DNA of 64,000 nt from Actinacidiphila acididurans. Lineage in GTDB: Bacteria; Actinomycetota; Actinomycetes; Streptomycetales; Streptomycetaceae. The notes under the pieces are model-generated. The model was not told the DNA's origin and ran no database searches. It saw nothing but the letters and a program-made list of their open reading frames with translations. Each line of letters starts with the position of its first letter. Position 1 is the first letter of the stretch. Positions 8,232-16,555 of this stretch are shown here, piece by piece. The DNA is taken from positions 186,001 to 250,000 of the forward strand of contig NZ_JADKYB010000011.1 in NCBI RefSeq assembly GCF_016918855.1. The letters run 5' to 3'. The translations under genes and the position numbers were made by a program.

Positions 8232-8969
8232 GTGAGCCGACCGAGTATCACTGTGAGGGTCCCCGCCGAGCTGCGCGTTTTCCTGGCCGCGGACCGCCGC
8301 GGCGAGGTCGTCGACGTGGCGACCGACGGCGCGTCCTCGCTCGGGCACGTGATCGAGTCGCTCGGGGTGCCGCTCACCGAGGTCGGGGGGCTGTCGGTGG
8401 ACGGTCGGCAGGTGGCCGCGGCGCACGTGCCGGCGACCGGTGAGGACGTGGCGGTGCACGCCGTGGAACGCCCGCAGCGCCTGCCCGGCGCGCCGCTGCG
8501 CTTCCTGCTCGACGTGCACCTCGGCACTCTGGCCCGGCGGCTGCGGCTGCTCGGCGTCGACGCGGCCTACGAGAGCCAGGACATCGGCGACCCCGCGCTG
8601 GCCGCGCTCTCGGCGGCCGAGCGGCGGGTGATGCTCACCCGAGACCGCGGGCTGCTGCGGCGGCGCGAACTGTGGGCCGGAGCGTACGTCTACAGCGACC
8701 GCCCCGAGGAGCAGCTTCCGTACGTGCTCAACCGCTTCGCCCCCGACCTGGCGCCCTGGACCCGCTGCGTCGCCTGCAACGGCCCGCTCACCGAGGCCAC
8801 CAAGGAGGCGGTCAGCGACCACCTCCAGCACGGCACCCGCGCTTCCTACGACGTGTTCGCCCAGTGCACCGCCTGCGGCCGCGTCTACTGGAAGGGCGCG
8901 CACCACGCCCGCCTCGACGCCCTGGTCACCAACGCCCTGCGCGAGATCGCCGCCGAACCGCCGGCCTGA
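8232..8969 (+). CDS. Mut7-C RNase-domain protein with N-terminal ubiquitin-like fold
   Basis: A 245-residue protein. Residues about 1-80 look like the beta-grasp domain that precedes Mut7-C in bacteria (ITVRVPAELRVFL start, VDGRQV turn). Residues about 90-165 are the PIN-like Mut7-C domain, FLLDVHLGTLARRLRLLG with an invariant Asp, then MLTRDRGLL with two more acidic or basic active-site positions. A zinc ribbon follows: CVACNGPL and CTACGRVYW. The family is a predicted RNase. The start is GTG; a CATGCT hexamer ends 6 nt before it, so it may also be leaderless. Confidence 0.88.
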   Translation: MSRPSITVRVPAELRVFLAADRRGEVVDVATDGASSLGHVIESLGVPLTEVGGLSVDGRQVAAAHVPATGEDVAVHAVERPQRLPGAPLRFLLDVHLGTLARRLRLLGVDAAYESQDIGDPALAALSAAERRVMLTRDRGLLRRRELWAGAYVYSDRPEEQLPYVLNRFAPDLAPWTRCVACNGPLTEATKEAVSDHLQHGTRASYDVFAQCTACGRVYWKGAHHARLDALVTNALREIAAEPPA

Positions 8970-9048
8970 CCGCGCCTTTCGGCCGGGGCCGCGCGTCATC
9001 CGCGTCCATGGGCGCCGGCTCACCGTCGCCCGGTCCGTCGCGCCTGCC

Positions 9049-9090
9049 CACCGAAAATTCTGCCGCCCTGGACAATAAAAGTTTTCGGTG
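9049..9090 (+). promoter_or_regulatory. candidate operator of the ArsR/SRPBCC operon (9-bp inverted repeat)
   Basis: CACCGAAAA at 9049-9057 and TTTTCGGTG at 9082-9090 are exact inverted copies with 24 bp between them. The right arm ends 14 bp before the ArsR-family start. The segment between is locally AT-rich (GACAATAAAAG), unlike the surroundings, and likely holds the promoter. This placement suits autoregulation by the ArsR protein. Confidence 0.65.
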
Positions 9091-9103
9091 CGAGGGTGGA
9101 GCC

Positions 9104-9907
9104 ATGTTGGACGTGAGCGTGATCGAGGACTCGGAGGCGGCTGCCGTCTCGCTGGATCCGATACGGGCACGGCTGCTGGCGGAGCTGGCCGCGGGGCCGG
9201 CGTCTGCCACGATGCTGGCGGCGCGGATCGGGCTGCCCCGGCAGAAGGTCAACTACCACCTGAAGGCGCTGGAGAAGCACGGCCTGGTGGAGCTGGCCGG
9301 CGAGCGCAGGAAGGGGAATGTCACCGAGCGGCTGATGCGGGCCACCGCTGCGTCGTACGTGATCTCCCCGACGGCGCTGGCGGCCGTCCAGCCCGATCCT
9401 TCTCGCTTCCGCGACCAGCTCTCCGCGCGCTGGCTGCTGGCCCTGGCCGCCCGGCTGGTCCGGGACGTCGGCGCCCTGATCACGGGCGCGGACCGGGCCC
9501 GGCAGAGGGTGGCGACCTATGCGCTGGACGGAGAGGTGCGGTTCGCCTCGGCGGCCGACCGCGCCGCGTTCGTGGACGAGCTCACCCGGGGGATCGGCGC
9601 GCTGGTCGCCAAATACCACGACGAGCACGCCGAAGGTGGGCGGCCGCACCGGATCGTGGTCGCCCTGCACCCGGCGCTCAAGCAGGAACCCGGCGCAATT
9701 GCCGCGGCCGACGCAGTGGCGGCGGCCGAAACCGTGACGCCCGACGCCATGGCGCCGGAAAACGCCGTGACCGTCGGGGCCGTGACCGCCGGCGCGGAGC
9801 CGCGCACACGGAACGACGACAGCGGCGACCACGTCGGCCCCGACGTCGACGGTGACAGCCAATACGACGGCGACCACAACGGCGACAGCACAGCGAAGGA
9901 GCAGTGA
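9104..9907 (+). CDS. ArsR family winged-helix transcriptional regulator
   Basis: A 267-residue regulator. The N-terminal winged helix (about 20-90) reads RARLLAELAAGPASATMLAARIGLPRQKVNYHLKALEKHGLVEL, a clear ArsR-type HTH. There is no CxC metal-binding motif, so it is probably not a metal sensor. The middle (about 100-180) is helical. The last 60 residues are low-complexity, first Ala/Val/Thr-rich, then rich in Asp, Asn and Gly. The ATG at 9104 follows a GAGGGTGGA ribosome site. It sits 6 bp before an SRPBCC gene, a pairing common in actinobacteria in which the regulator controls the pair. Confidence 0.9.
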   Translation: MLDVSVIEDSEAAAVSLDPIRARLLAELAAGPASATMLAARIGLPRQKVNYHLKALEKHGLVELAGERRKGNVTERLMRATAASYVISPTALAAVQPDPSRFRDQLSARWLLALAARLVRDVGALITGADRARQRVATYALDGEVRFASAADRAAFVDELTRGIGALVAKYHDEHAEGGRPHRIVVALHPALKQEPGAIAAADAVAAAETVTPDAMAPENAVTVGAVTAGAEPRTRNDDSGDHVGPDVDGDSQYDGDHNGDSTAKEQ

Positions 9908-9913
9908 CCCGCC

Positions 9914-10651
9914 ATGGGCAAGGAATTCGAGATCGTCCGGGAGTTCGGGGTCGAGGCGTCCCCGGAGCAGGTGTGGGACGCCATCACCGAGGGCACGTCG
10001 GGCTGGCTGTGGCCGGTCGAGTACGAACCCAAGGAGGGCGGCGCGGCTCCCTTCGGCGGCACCGTCGTCGCCTGGGATCCGCCGCACCGGCTGACCGCCC
10101 GTACCGAGGACGTCGAGGGCATGACCCGGCAGACGCTCAATCAGCTCGACCACCTCATCGAGCCGCGCGAGGGCGGCTCCTGGGTGCGGTACGTGCACAG
10201 CGGCATCTTCGTCGAGGACTGGGACAACCAGTACGACGGCGCCAACAAGCACACCGACTTCTACCTGCACACCCTGGGCCAGTACCTGCTGCACTTCACC
10301 GGCCGCCGGGCCGCCTTCACCACGCTGGACGGGCCGCGGGCAGCGGGCGCGCCCGACGCCGTGGAGACCGCCGCCCGGGCGCTCGGGATTCCGGCGGACG
10401 CGGCACAGGGGGCGCGGCTGCGGGTACGGATTCCCGGCGCCATTGTCGCGGACGAACCGGTGGACGCGGTGCTCGACTACCGCAACCCGTACTTCATCGG
10501 CCTGCGCACCGACAGCGCCATGTACCGGATCTTCGGCCGCAACCACTTCGGCGCCGTGGTCGGCGTCGCGGTGCACGACTTCGCCCCCGGCGCCGACGCC
10601 GAGCGCACCGAGAGCGCTTGGCGGGAGTGGCTCGACACGGTCTACGCGTGA
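9914..10651 (+). CDS. SRPBCC (AHSA1-like) domain protein
   Basis: A 245-residue protein with a START/Bet v1-like fold. It begins FEIVREFGVEASPEQVWDAITEGTSGWLWPVEY, the typical AHSA1 first strand and helix, and reaches YLHTLGQYLLHF near residue 120. The second half (about 135-240) looks like another ligand-binding segment of unknown type. The family binds hydrophobic ligands or acts in stress responses. It is coupled to the ArsR gene 6 bp upstream and is probably under the same operator. Confidence 0.85.
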   Translation: MGKEFEIVREFGVEASPEQVWDAITEGTSGWLWPVEYEPKEGGAAPFGGTVVAWDPPHRLTARTEDVEGMTRQTLNQLDHLIEPREGGSWVRYVHSGIFVEDWDNQYDGANKHTDFYLHTLGQYLLHFTGRRAAFTTLDGPRAAGAPDAVETAARALGIPADAAQGARLRVRIPGAIVADEPVDAVLDYRNPYFIGLRTDSAMYRIFGRNHFGAVVGVAVHDFAPGADAERTESAWREWLDTVYA

Positions 10652-10744
10652 GGCCCGGCGCCCGTTTCCGTTATCCCCGCCGGCACCCGTACGTCTCCTT
10701 TGCGGCCGGTCGGCGGCACGGGAACGGAAGGCGGGAGCCAGGCG

Positions 10745-11809
10745 ATGGGGCACAGGGCACGACGACGGTACGGGCAGCGGGGCACGGTCGCAGGGGTGGC
10801 GGCCCTGGTCGTGGCCGTGGCGTGCCTGGCCGTGTACGCGGTGGCGGGACACGGCCCGGGCGGTCGCGGGGGACCGGCCGCCGCGGGCGCGAACCCGGCC
10901 GCGGTCACCGCCGTCACCACCTCCGGGCCGGCGCCGGCCGGCCGTACCGTCACGCCCTCGCCCCGGCGGACCACCGCCACCCCGTCGCCGTCACGGCGGC
11001 CGACCGCTCACCCCACCGCGTCCGCGCACCGCACCGCCACGCCGTCCCCGGCGGCCCCCTCCTCCGCGAAGGCGCCCGCCGCCGGCTCCGCACCGCTCGC
11101 GCCGCGCGCCGGATGGCGGGTGTTCACCCTGGTGAACCGGGTGGGCCGGACCATCTGGGTAGGTGCGGGGGAGCAGACCCCACAGCCGGCCCTGAGTACC
11201 ACCGGATGGGTGCTGCGGCCCGGCCAGTCCATCAGCGTCCGGGTGCCCGATCACTGGAACGGGCGGTTCTGGGGTCGCACCGGCTGCTCCTTCGACGCCG
11301 CCGGCCGCGGCCACTGCGAGACCGGCGACTGCGCCGGCCGCTTCCAGTGCCCCGGCTACGGCACCATCCCCGCCACCCTCGCGGAGTTCAACCTCAATTC
11401 CTGGAACGGGCTGGACTTCTACGACGTGAGCCTGGTCGACGGCTCCAACCTGCCGATGTGGATCAACACCGTCGGCGGCACCACAAAGGACCCGATCAGC
11501 GCGAACGGCTGCTCCGCGGCCGGCTGCACCCACCTCGTGGACTGCCCGAAGGAGCTTCAGGTCCACGCCGGCGGGGGCACGGTGGGCTGCGAGTCGCCGT
11601 GCGGGGTGTTCGGCACCGACCAGTACTGCTGCCGTGCGCAGTGGGCGCCGCGTTCGGAGTGCCGTCCGGATCAGTGGCCGGTGAACTACGCGGCGCTGTT
11701 CAAGAAGGCCGAGCCGTTCGCGTACTCCTACGTGGACGACGACGCGACCAGCACGTTCACCAGTAACGGTGAGGCAGGCTATCGGATCACCTTCGGACTG
11801 AGCGGGTGA
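10745..11809 (+). CDS. secreted or membrane-anchored thaumatin-like protein
   Basis: A 354-residue protein. A basic N-terminus and hydrophobic helix (about 14-36) form a signal or anchor. A Ser/Thr/Pro-rich linker of about 90 residues follows, then a thaumatin domain (about 130-354). The domain has the signature GRGHCETGDCAGRFQC, NSWNGLDFYDVSLVDG, and CGVFGTDQYCC, with 12 cysteines in all, between the 10 of small and 16 of large plant proteins. Thaumatin-like proteins act on beta-glucans or fungal walls in plants; the bacterial role is unknown. I chose the ATG at 10745 for its GGGAG ribosome site and because the basic N-terminus begins there. A strong hairpin follows the stop. Confidence 0.9.
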   Translation: MGHRARRRYGQRGTVAGVAALVVAVACLAVYAVAGHGPGGRGGPAAAGANPAAVTAVTTSGPAPAGRTVTPSPRRTTATPSPSRRPTAHPTASAHRTATPSPAAPSSAKAPAAGSAPLAPRAGWRVFTLVNRVGRTIWVGAGEQTPQPALSTTGWVLRPGQSISVRVPDHWNGRFWGRTGCSFDAAGRGHCETGDCAGRFQCPGYGTIPATLAEFNLNSWNGLDFYDVSLVDGSNLPMWINTVGGTTKDPISANGCSAAGCTHLVDCPKELQVHAGGGTVGCESPCGVFGTDQYCCRAQWAPRSECRPDQWPVNYAALFKKAEPFAYSYVDDDATSTFTSNGEAGYRITFGLSG

Positions 11810-11815
11810 CGGCCG

Positions 11816-11842
11816 GGGCCCGCGCGGTGGCGGCGCGGGCCC
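11816..11842 (+). terminator. hairpin after the thaumatin-like gene
   Basis: GGGCCCGCGC (11816-11825) pairs perfectly with 11833-11842 across a 7-nt loop, 6 nt past the stop. There is no long T run, as is usual for terminators in this GC range. Confidence 0.75.
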
Positions 11843-11860
11843 GTTGTCGTACCCCCTTAC

Positions 11861-11866
11861 TAGGGT
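11861..11866 (+). promoter_or_regulatory. -10 element of a leaderless promoter for the alpha/beta hydrolase gene
   Basis: TAGGGT ends 7 nt before the ATG at 11874. This placement would put the transcript start at the start codon. No ribosome site is seen upstream. Confidence 0.5.
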
Positions 11867-11873
11867 GTGCGGC

Positions 11874-12569
11874 ATGGCGACCTACGTACTCGTGCCCGGG
11901 GCCGACGGCGCCGCCTCGTACTGGGATCTGGTGGCGCCCCGGCTGCGCGACCGGGGCCACGAGGTGGTCACCCTCGACCTGCCCGGCCAGGACACCGCGA
12001 CCTTCGACGACTTCGCGGACGCGATCACCGCGGCGATCCTGGCGCTGCCCGGCCTGATACGGCCGCTGGTCGTGGTCGGGCAGTCGCTCGGCGGCTTCTC
12101 CGCGCCCCTGGTGTGCGCCCGGCTGGCGGTGGACGGGCTCGTGCTGGTCAACCCGATGGTGCCCAGGCCCGGGGAGAGCGCCGGAGACTGGTGGGCCGAC
12201 ACCGGGCAGGCCGAGGCCCGGCTGCGCCACGCAGAGGAGAGCGGCCGGCACGGCGCCGCCGCGGAGTTCGACGTGCGCACCGACTTCTTCCACGACGTGC
12301 CCGCCGAAATCACCGAGCGGATACTCTCCGGGCCCGAGCCCGGCGGGCCGCCGGCCGGCGTCTGGGGACCGCCCTGGCCGCTGGAGAAGTGGCCGGACGT
12401 GCCCACCCGTGTGCTCCAGGGGCGGGACGACCGGTTCTTCCCGCTGGAGTTCCAGCGCCGCGTGGTGCGGGACCGGCTCGGCCTGGACGTCGAGGAACTG
12501 CCCGGCGGGCACCTGGTGGCGCTCAGCCGGCCGGCCGAACTGACGGAGGCACTGCTCCGGGCGGCCTGA
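11874..12569 (+). CDS. alpha/beta hydrolase
   Basis: A 231-residue single-domain hydrolase. It begins with YVLVPGADGAASYWDLVAPRLRDRGHEVVTLDLPG. The nucleophile elbow is VVVGQSLGGFSAPL (GxSxG), the acid lies in LQGRDDRFFP and the His in LPGGHLVALS. These make a complete catalytic triad. Small proteins of this type are esterases, lipases or C-C hydrolases; the substrate cannot be assigned. The start was chosen from the leaderless promoter spacing and because the fold begins right there. Confidence 0.9.
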   Translation: MATYVLVPGADGAASYWDLVAPRLRDRGHEVVTLDLPGQDTATFDDFADAITAAILALPGLIRPLVVVGQSLGGFSAPLVCARLAVDGLVLVNPMVPRPGESAGDWWADTGQAEARLRHAEESGRHGAAAEFDVRTDFFHDVPAEITERILSGPEPGGPPAGVWGPPWPLEKWPDVPTRVLQGRDDRFFPLEFQRRVVRDRLGLDVEELPGGHLVALSRPAELTEALLRAA

Positions 12570-12835
12570 CGCGCTCCGGCTCACGGCGGCGCGCCGGGAC
12601 ATCGTACGGGCGTGCGACACGCCACAGTCTGCCGCGGTACGCGGAGGACAGGCTGACGAGGTGTCGGCTCCCCGGAGTACGGCCGTGAGAACAGAACTGC
12701 GGAGACAGGACTGCGGACATGGGGCGAGACCGCCTTACCCGAATGGCCGTACACGAATCCGGCGTGTGGGGCGAAACGGACTCCAATGGGGGCTGGTTGA
12801 GGCGGGCGGGGCTGCTGTTTGCGAGGATCGACGCG

Positions 12836-13759
12836 ATGACTGCTGCTGCTCTGCCCGACAAGGTGCTCACCGAGCCACGTGACGACGACGACCGTGACGG
12901 TGGTGACGATCGCGAGGTCCGCGACGAAGCCGACGATCCGAACGGCCGCGGACGGCACCGGCGCCCCCGCCGTACCCGGCGGCGGACCGCTGCCTTCGCG
13001 GCGGCCGGTGCCCTCGGCCTGGTCGCTCTCGGGGCCGGGTACGCGGTGGCCGGCCGGCACTCCGGCGACGCGGCATCGGCCAAGGACGCCGAGCACACGC
13101 CGCCGGATCAGGCGAGCCACGCCGCGTCCGTCGCGCAGCCGGCCCCGGCGCACACGAACGACGCGCTGCCCACGGTGATACCGGGCATCGGCCCCAAGAC
13201 GCTGGCCGCCATCCCCGCCACCACCCGTCAGGTGCTGGTCGCCTCCGGCCGGTCCGCGAACTCCTCGCTGACCACCGTCACCCTGTGGTCCCGTACCGAC
13301 GACGGCCACTGGAAGGCGGGCCAGGCGTGGCCGGCGCACAACGCCCTGCACGGCTGGACCCGTGATCACCAGGCCGGTGACCTGCACAGTCCCATCGGCG
13401 TGTTCACCCTCAGCGACGCGGGCGGCTTCGAGAGCGATCCCGGCTCGGCGCTGCCGTACCACCACTCCTCGAAGTTCCGGGCGGGCGGGGTCGGCTTCGA
13501 CGGCGAACCGCTGGACGAGGCCTTCGACTACGTCATCGCCATCGACTACAACCGGGTGCCCGGCACCTCGCCGCTGGACGGCACCCAGCCGCTCGGCCCC
13601 TCGCGCGGCGGCGGCATCTGGGTGCACGTCGACCACGGCGGCCCCACCCACGGCTGCGTCAGCATCTCGGCCGCCCACATGGTGCAGTTGCTGCGCACCC
13701 TGCGCCCGGCCGACCACCCCGTCATCGTGATGGGCGACTCCGCCGCGCTCGCGACATGA
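12836..13759 (+). CDS. L,D-transpeptidase (YkuD family), membrane-anchored
   Basis: A 307-residue envelope enzyme that forms 3-3 crosslinks in peptidoglycan. The cytoplasmic N-terminus is very acidic and then very basic (about 14-51), followed by one transmembrane helix (about 52-72) and an extracytoplasmic linker. The catalytic domain ends in VDHGGPTHGCVSISAAHM, the family motif, with Cys274 as nucleophile and His272 beside it. The ATG at 12836 has a GAGGA site 10 nt upstream. The gene converges on the PI-PLC gene and shares a bidirectional terminator with it. Confidence 0.92.
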   Translation: MTAAALPDKVLTEPRDDDDRDGGDDREVRDEADDPNGRGRHRRPRRTRRRTAAFAAAGALGLVALGAGYAVAGRHSGDAASAKDAEHTPPDQASHAASVAQPAPAHTNDALPTVIPGIGPKTLAAIPATTRQVLVASGRSANSSLTTVTLWSRTDDGHWKAGQAWPAHNALHGWTRDHQAGDLHSPIGVFTLSDAGGFESDPGSALPYHHSSKFRAGGVGFDGEPLDEAFDYVIAIDYNRVPGTSPLDGTQPLGPSRGGGIWVHVDHGGPTHGCVSISAAHMVQLLRTLRPADHPVIVMGDSAALAT

Positions 13760-13760
13760 C

Positions 13761-13794
13761 CGTCCCCCGGCGGTCAGCGAATCGCCGGGGGACG
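13761..13794. terminator. bidirectional terminator between convergent genes
   Basis: CGTCCCCCGGCG (13761-13772) pairs perfectly with 13783-13794 around a 10-nt loop. It begins 1 nt after the L,D-transpeptidase stop and 45 nt from the stop of the opposing PI-PLC gene. Confidence 0.85.
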
Positions 13795-13838
13795 TCGTGA
13801 ACGGTCGTGCAACCGAGCAACCGCGCCCGGATGTCGGG

Positions 13839-14933
13839 TCAGCCGCGCGGTACCACCATCGACTGGACGTCGGGCAGCCCGCGCCAGTCGTTGGACGCCA
13901 CCGTGGCGTGCGCCTTGGCGAGCTGGGCGACGCGGGCCTGCGCGTCGGCGACGGACGGGTTGGTGTCGTCCAGGGTGGGCGGCACGTTCTGCGAGTCCGT
14001 CATGAAGAGCAGGTAGTGGTGGGTGTCGTACCAGCTCGTGTCGATCGAGCCGTTGAGGTACGTGGCCGCGTCACCGTCGAAAGCCACGAACCAGGGGCGC
14101 AGCGAGGTGTCGGAGTAGCGGGTGCGCGGGTCGCCGGACTGCGCGTTGTGCACCGAGGGGAAGATGTTGGCCTGTGCGGTCTTGCCCTGGCTGTGCAGGT
14201 CGCGCAGGTAGGTCGCGTACTCCTTGTCGGTCCACAGCGAGTCGGTCGGGTTGTTCTCCTCGACCGTGCCGGGGATGATCTCGATGACCACCTTGCCGGC
14301 GAGCTGCTGCCGGGTCGGCCAGTTGCCCGCGTTGGCCGCGTCGTCCAGGGTGGCGTACTGGCCGCCGCCGGGCTTGTTGAGCAGGTCGTTCGGCTTGAAC
14401 ACCAGGTTGCCGAGGTGGGCGCTGATCGACTGGTCCAGCTTCGCCGGGCTCATCCCGAGGTTCGCCTGGAAGCCGGCCTTCAGCTCGATCTTCAGGAACA
14501 GCGGGCCGTGGCCGGGGTGCGCGCCGAGCCAGACCCGCACGTCGTCCAGGCAGCTCTCCAGGTCCTTGTTGGCGCCGCCGGTGTAGAGGTCGGCCGGCGT
14601 GGACGCGTTGACGCAGTTGTTGCCGTTGCTGGTCAGGCTGTCGTGGCTGACCTTCCACTCCTGGGTGAAGAAGTCGTCCCAGACATCGAGTTCGATCATC
14701 GAGGTCCCCGTGTCGAGGCCCTGCGCGAGGTAGCTGAAGGAGGCGGGGTCGTACGTGTTGTGCAGGCCCGACGTGGTGGCGCCCGAAAGCGGAAGCGTGT
14801 CCGTCCCGGCGGCGCTCGCGGCGGCGGAGCCGCTGCCGGCCCCGGCGACGGTGAACGCCAGGCACGCGGTGAGCGTACCCAGCAGGGCCGTGCGCAGAGT
14901 GGCAGAAACCCGGCGGTTCGACTGACCGGTCAC
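13839..14933 (-). CDS. secreted Ca2+-dependent phosphatidylinositol-specific phospholipase C-like protein
   Basis: A 364-residue exported protein with a signal peptide (about 1-42, basic start then a hydrophobic core LLGTLTACLAFTVAGAGSGSAAASA). The mature part has TSGLHNTYDPASF (first catalytic His), MIELDVWDDFF (acidic metal or active-site residues) and WKVSHDSL (second His), the layout of the Ca2+-dependent PI-PLC group first known from Streptomyces. Such enzymes cleave phosphatidylinositol by a TIM-barrel mechanism. GTG 14933 is supported by GGAGGACAA immediately before it. The 454 bp upstream (14934-15387) hold its promoter region but no element I can place. Confidence 0.85.
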   Translation of the reverse strand: MTGQSNRRVSATLRTALLGTLTACLAFTVAGAGSGSAAASAAGTDTLPLSGATTSGLHNTYDPASFSYLAQGLDTGTSMIELDVWDDFFTQEWKVSHDSLTSNGNNCVNASTPADLYTGGANKDLESCLDDVRVWLGAHPGHGPLFLKIELKAGFQANLGMSPAKLDQSISAHLGNLVFKPNDLLNKPGGGQYATLDDAANAGNWPTRQQLAGKVVIEIIPGTVEENNPTDSLWTDKEYATYLRDLHSQGKTAQANIFPSVHNAQSGDPRTRYSDTSLRPWFVAFDGDAATYLNGSIDTSWYDTHHYLLFMTDSQNVPPTLDDTNPSVADAQARVAQLAKAHATVASNDWRGLPDVQSMVVPRG

Positions 14934-15387
14934 TTGTCCTCCAGTGGGGGGTGGCTCTCCGTCCAGGACGGTGACGGCCGCTCATGAATCGACGGAGACA
15001 TGACACGTAACACGATCTGGATTCCTCCTGTCAGGTCCTCTGTACCGGTCCGCCGCGCTATTCGGTCACCGGACGCGGTGCGCGGCCACCGGGCAAGTGG
15101 GACGAGGACGGGAGGAGTCGGCCGGGCCGCCCGCGGGGGATCCCGATACGTGCGGGGTGCCGGCGCTCGGGACCGGTGATCCGTCGGGGCATGGTTGTCC
15201 GAGGTCGGGAGGGTGCGGCGGGGACGCCGGGCCGGGGCGGGACATCGTACGGGCAGGGGTGCGCGGCGGTGGACCGCGATCTCGGCCGGTTCCGGTTGCG
15301 GTTCCGGTTGCGGCGGCGCGGGGGAGTACGGCTACGGGTCGGGCGCGGCGCCTGGTGCCGGAAGGGCCGCGGGCCGGTGACCGTACG

Positions 15388-15711
15388 TCAGCTCACGCCG
15401 GCCAGCCTCAACAGCGCGGTGGTGGCGGCCGCCGCGACGACGACCACCACGAAGGGGGCCTTGCGCCAGGCACACAGGGCGGCCACGGCCACCCCGGCCG
15501 GGCGCGCGGGCCCGGTGAAGGAGTGCGACTCGGTGAGCGAGGAGGTCGCGACCAGGGCGGCCAGCAGGACGACCACGGCGGTGGCCATCAGCCGCTCCAC
15601 CCGCGGGGACAGGGTGACGCGGGTGCGCAGCACCGGGCCGGCCAGCCGGAAGGCGAAGGTGCCCGCGCCCAGAACAGCGGTGGCCAGGACGAGGGTCGGG
15701 GAACTGGTCAT
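15388..15711 (-). CDS. azlD: AzlD family branched-chain amino acid exporter small subunit
   Basis: A 107-residue protein with about four short hydrophobic helices. It begins with a helix of the form ATAVLGAGTFAFRLAGPVL, which matches the AzlD family. It pairs with AzlC to export branched-chain amino acids or analogues. It starts 4 bp after the azlC stop, so the two are one transcription unit. Confidence 0.85.
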   Translation of the reverse strand: MTSSPTLVLATAVLGAGTFAFRLAGPVLRTRVTLSPRVERLMATAVVVLLAALVATSSLTESHSFTGPARPAGVAVAALCAWRKAPFVVVVVAAAATTALLRLAGVS

Positions 15712-15715
15712 GGGG

Positions 15716-16555
15716 TCACCTGGGTCGAGCGGGTTCGGTGGATTCAGCGGATTCGGTGGATTCGGTGGATTCAGTGGGCTCGGCCGGGTCGGCGGACGCG
15801 GTGGGCCCGGCGGTGGCCCGTACGTCGTGCGGGGTGGCGTCCTTGGCGGCGCCCTCGGCCGTAGGTTGCGCGGGAGTCGCCTGGGCGACGCCTGGGCGCA
15901 GGGCGGCGAGCATGCCCGCCAGGGCCAGCAGGACGGGCAGGCCGGCCGGCAGGAAGGGGGTGGCGGCCAGTGCGATGGCGGCTCCGGCGGCCGCTGCCGA
16001 GCGGGTCGCGGCCGTGTTCAGGGAGGGCAGGAGGAGGGCGAGCAGGACGGCCGGCAGGGCGGCGTCCAGGCCGAAGGAGTCGGTGTTGCCGATCGCGCGG
16101 CCCCCGAAGGCGCCGGCCACCACTCCGAGGTTCCAGGCGGCGAAGAGCCCGAGGCCGCAGGTCCAGTACGCGGCCCGGCGCCGTCGCGGCTCCTCCTCGG
16201 CGAGGGTGAAGGCCACCGTCTCGTCCACCATCAGGTGGGTCCCGATCAGCCGGCGTACCCACCGCGTGCCCAGGACGTCCCCGACGGTGAATCCGAACGG
16301 GACGTGCCGGACGTTGATCAGCAGCCCGGCCGCGACCGCGGCGACCGGATTCCCGCCGGCCCCGACCAGCCCGATGAACAGGAACTGCGACGCCCCGGCG
16401 AAGACCACCACCGACAGTAGCGAGGGCAGCCACAGCGGCAGCCCGAGCCCGACCGAGATCGCCCCGAACGACGCGCCGACCAGTCCGTCGGCAGCGCATA
16501 CCAGCGCGATGTCCCGCGCCAGATCCTTTTCCGGAGTTCGCCATATCGAACGCAT
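15716..16555 (-). CDS. azlC: AzlC family branched-chain amino acid exporter large subunit
   Basis: A 279-residue membrane protein with about seven hydrophobic helices. Family stretches include DGLVGASFGAISVGLGLPLWLP, FAGASQFLFIGL and NVRHVPFGF. The C-terminal 55 residues are an extra hydrophilic tail ending in short repeats of Thr-Glu-Ser, encoded by a 9-bp repeat around 15738-15780. The tail is not part of the usual family length of about 230 residues. It is divergent from an XRE-cupin regulator, and operator-like repeats cover its start and promoter. Confidence 0.9.
   Translation of the reverse strand: MRSIWRTPEKDLARDIALVCAADGLVGASFGAISVGLGLPLWLPSLLSVVVFAGASQFLFIGLVGAGGNPVAAVAAGLLINVRHVPFGFTVGDVLGTRWVRRLIGTHLMVDETVAFTLAEEEPRRRRAAYWTCGLGLFAAWNLGVVAGAFGGRAIGNTDSFGLDAALPAVLLALLLPSLNTAATRSAAAAGAAIALAATPFLPAGLPVLLALAGMLAALRPGVAQATPAQPTAEGAAKDATPHDVRATAGPTASADPAEPTESTESTESAESTEPARPR

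Noticed and set aside
14959..14971. 13-bp palindrome CCGTCCAGGACGG upstream of the PI-PLC gene
   Set aside because: Short palindromes are common at this GC content, and no second copy or promoter alignment supports it.
15289..15312. Two tandem copies of GTTCCGGTTGCG
   Set aside because: Only two short copies in noncoding DNA with no link to a promoter.
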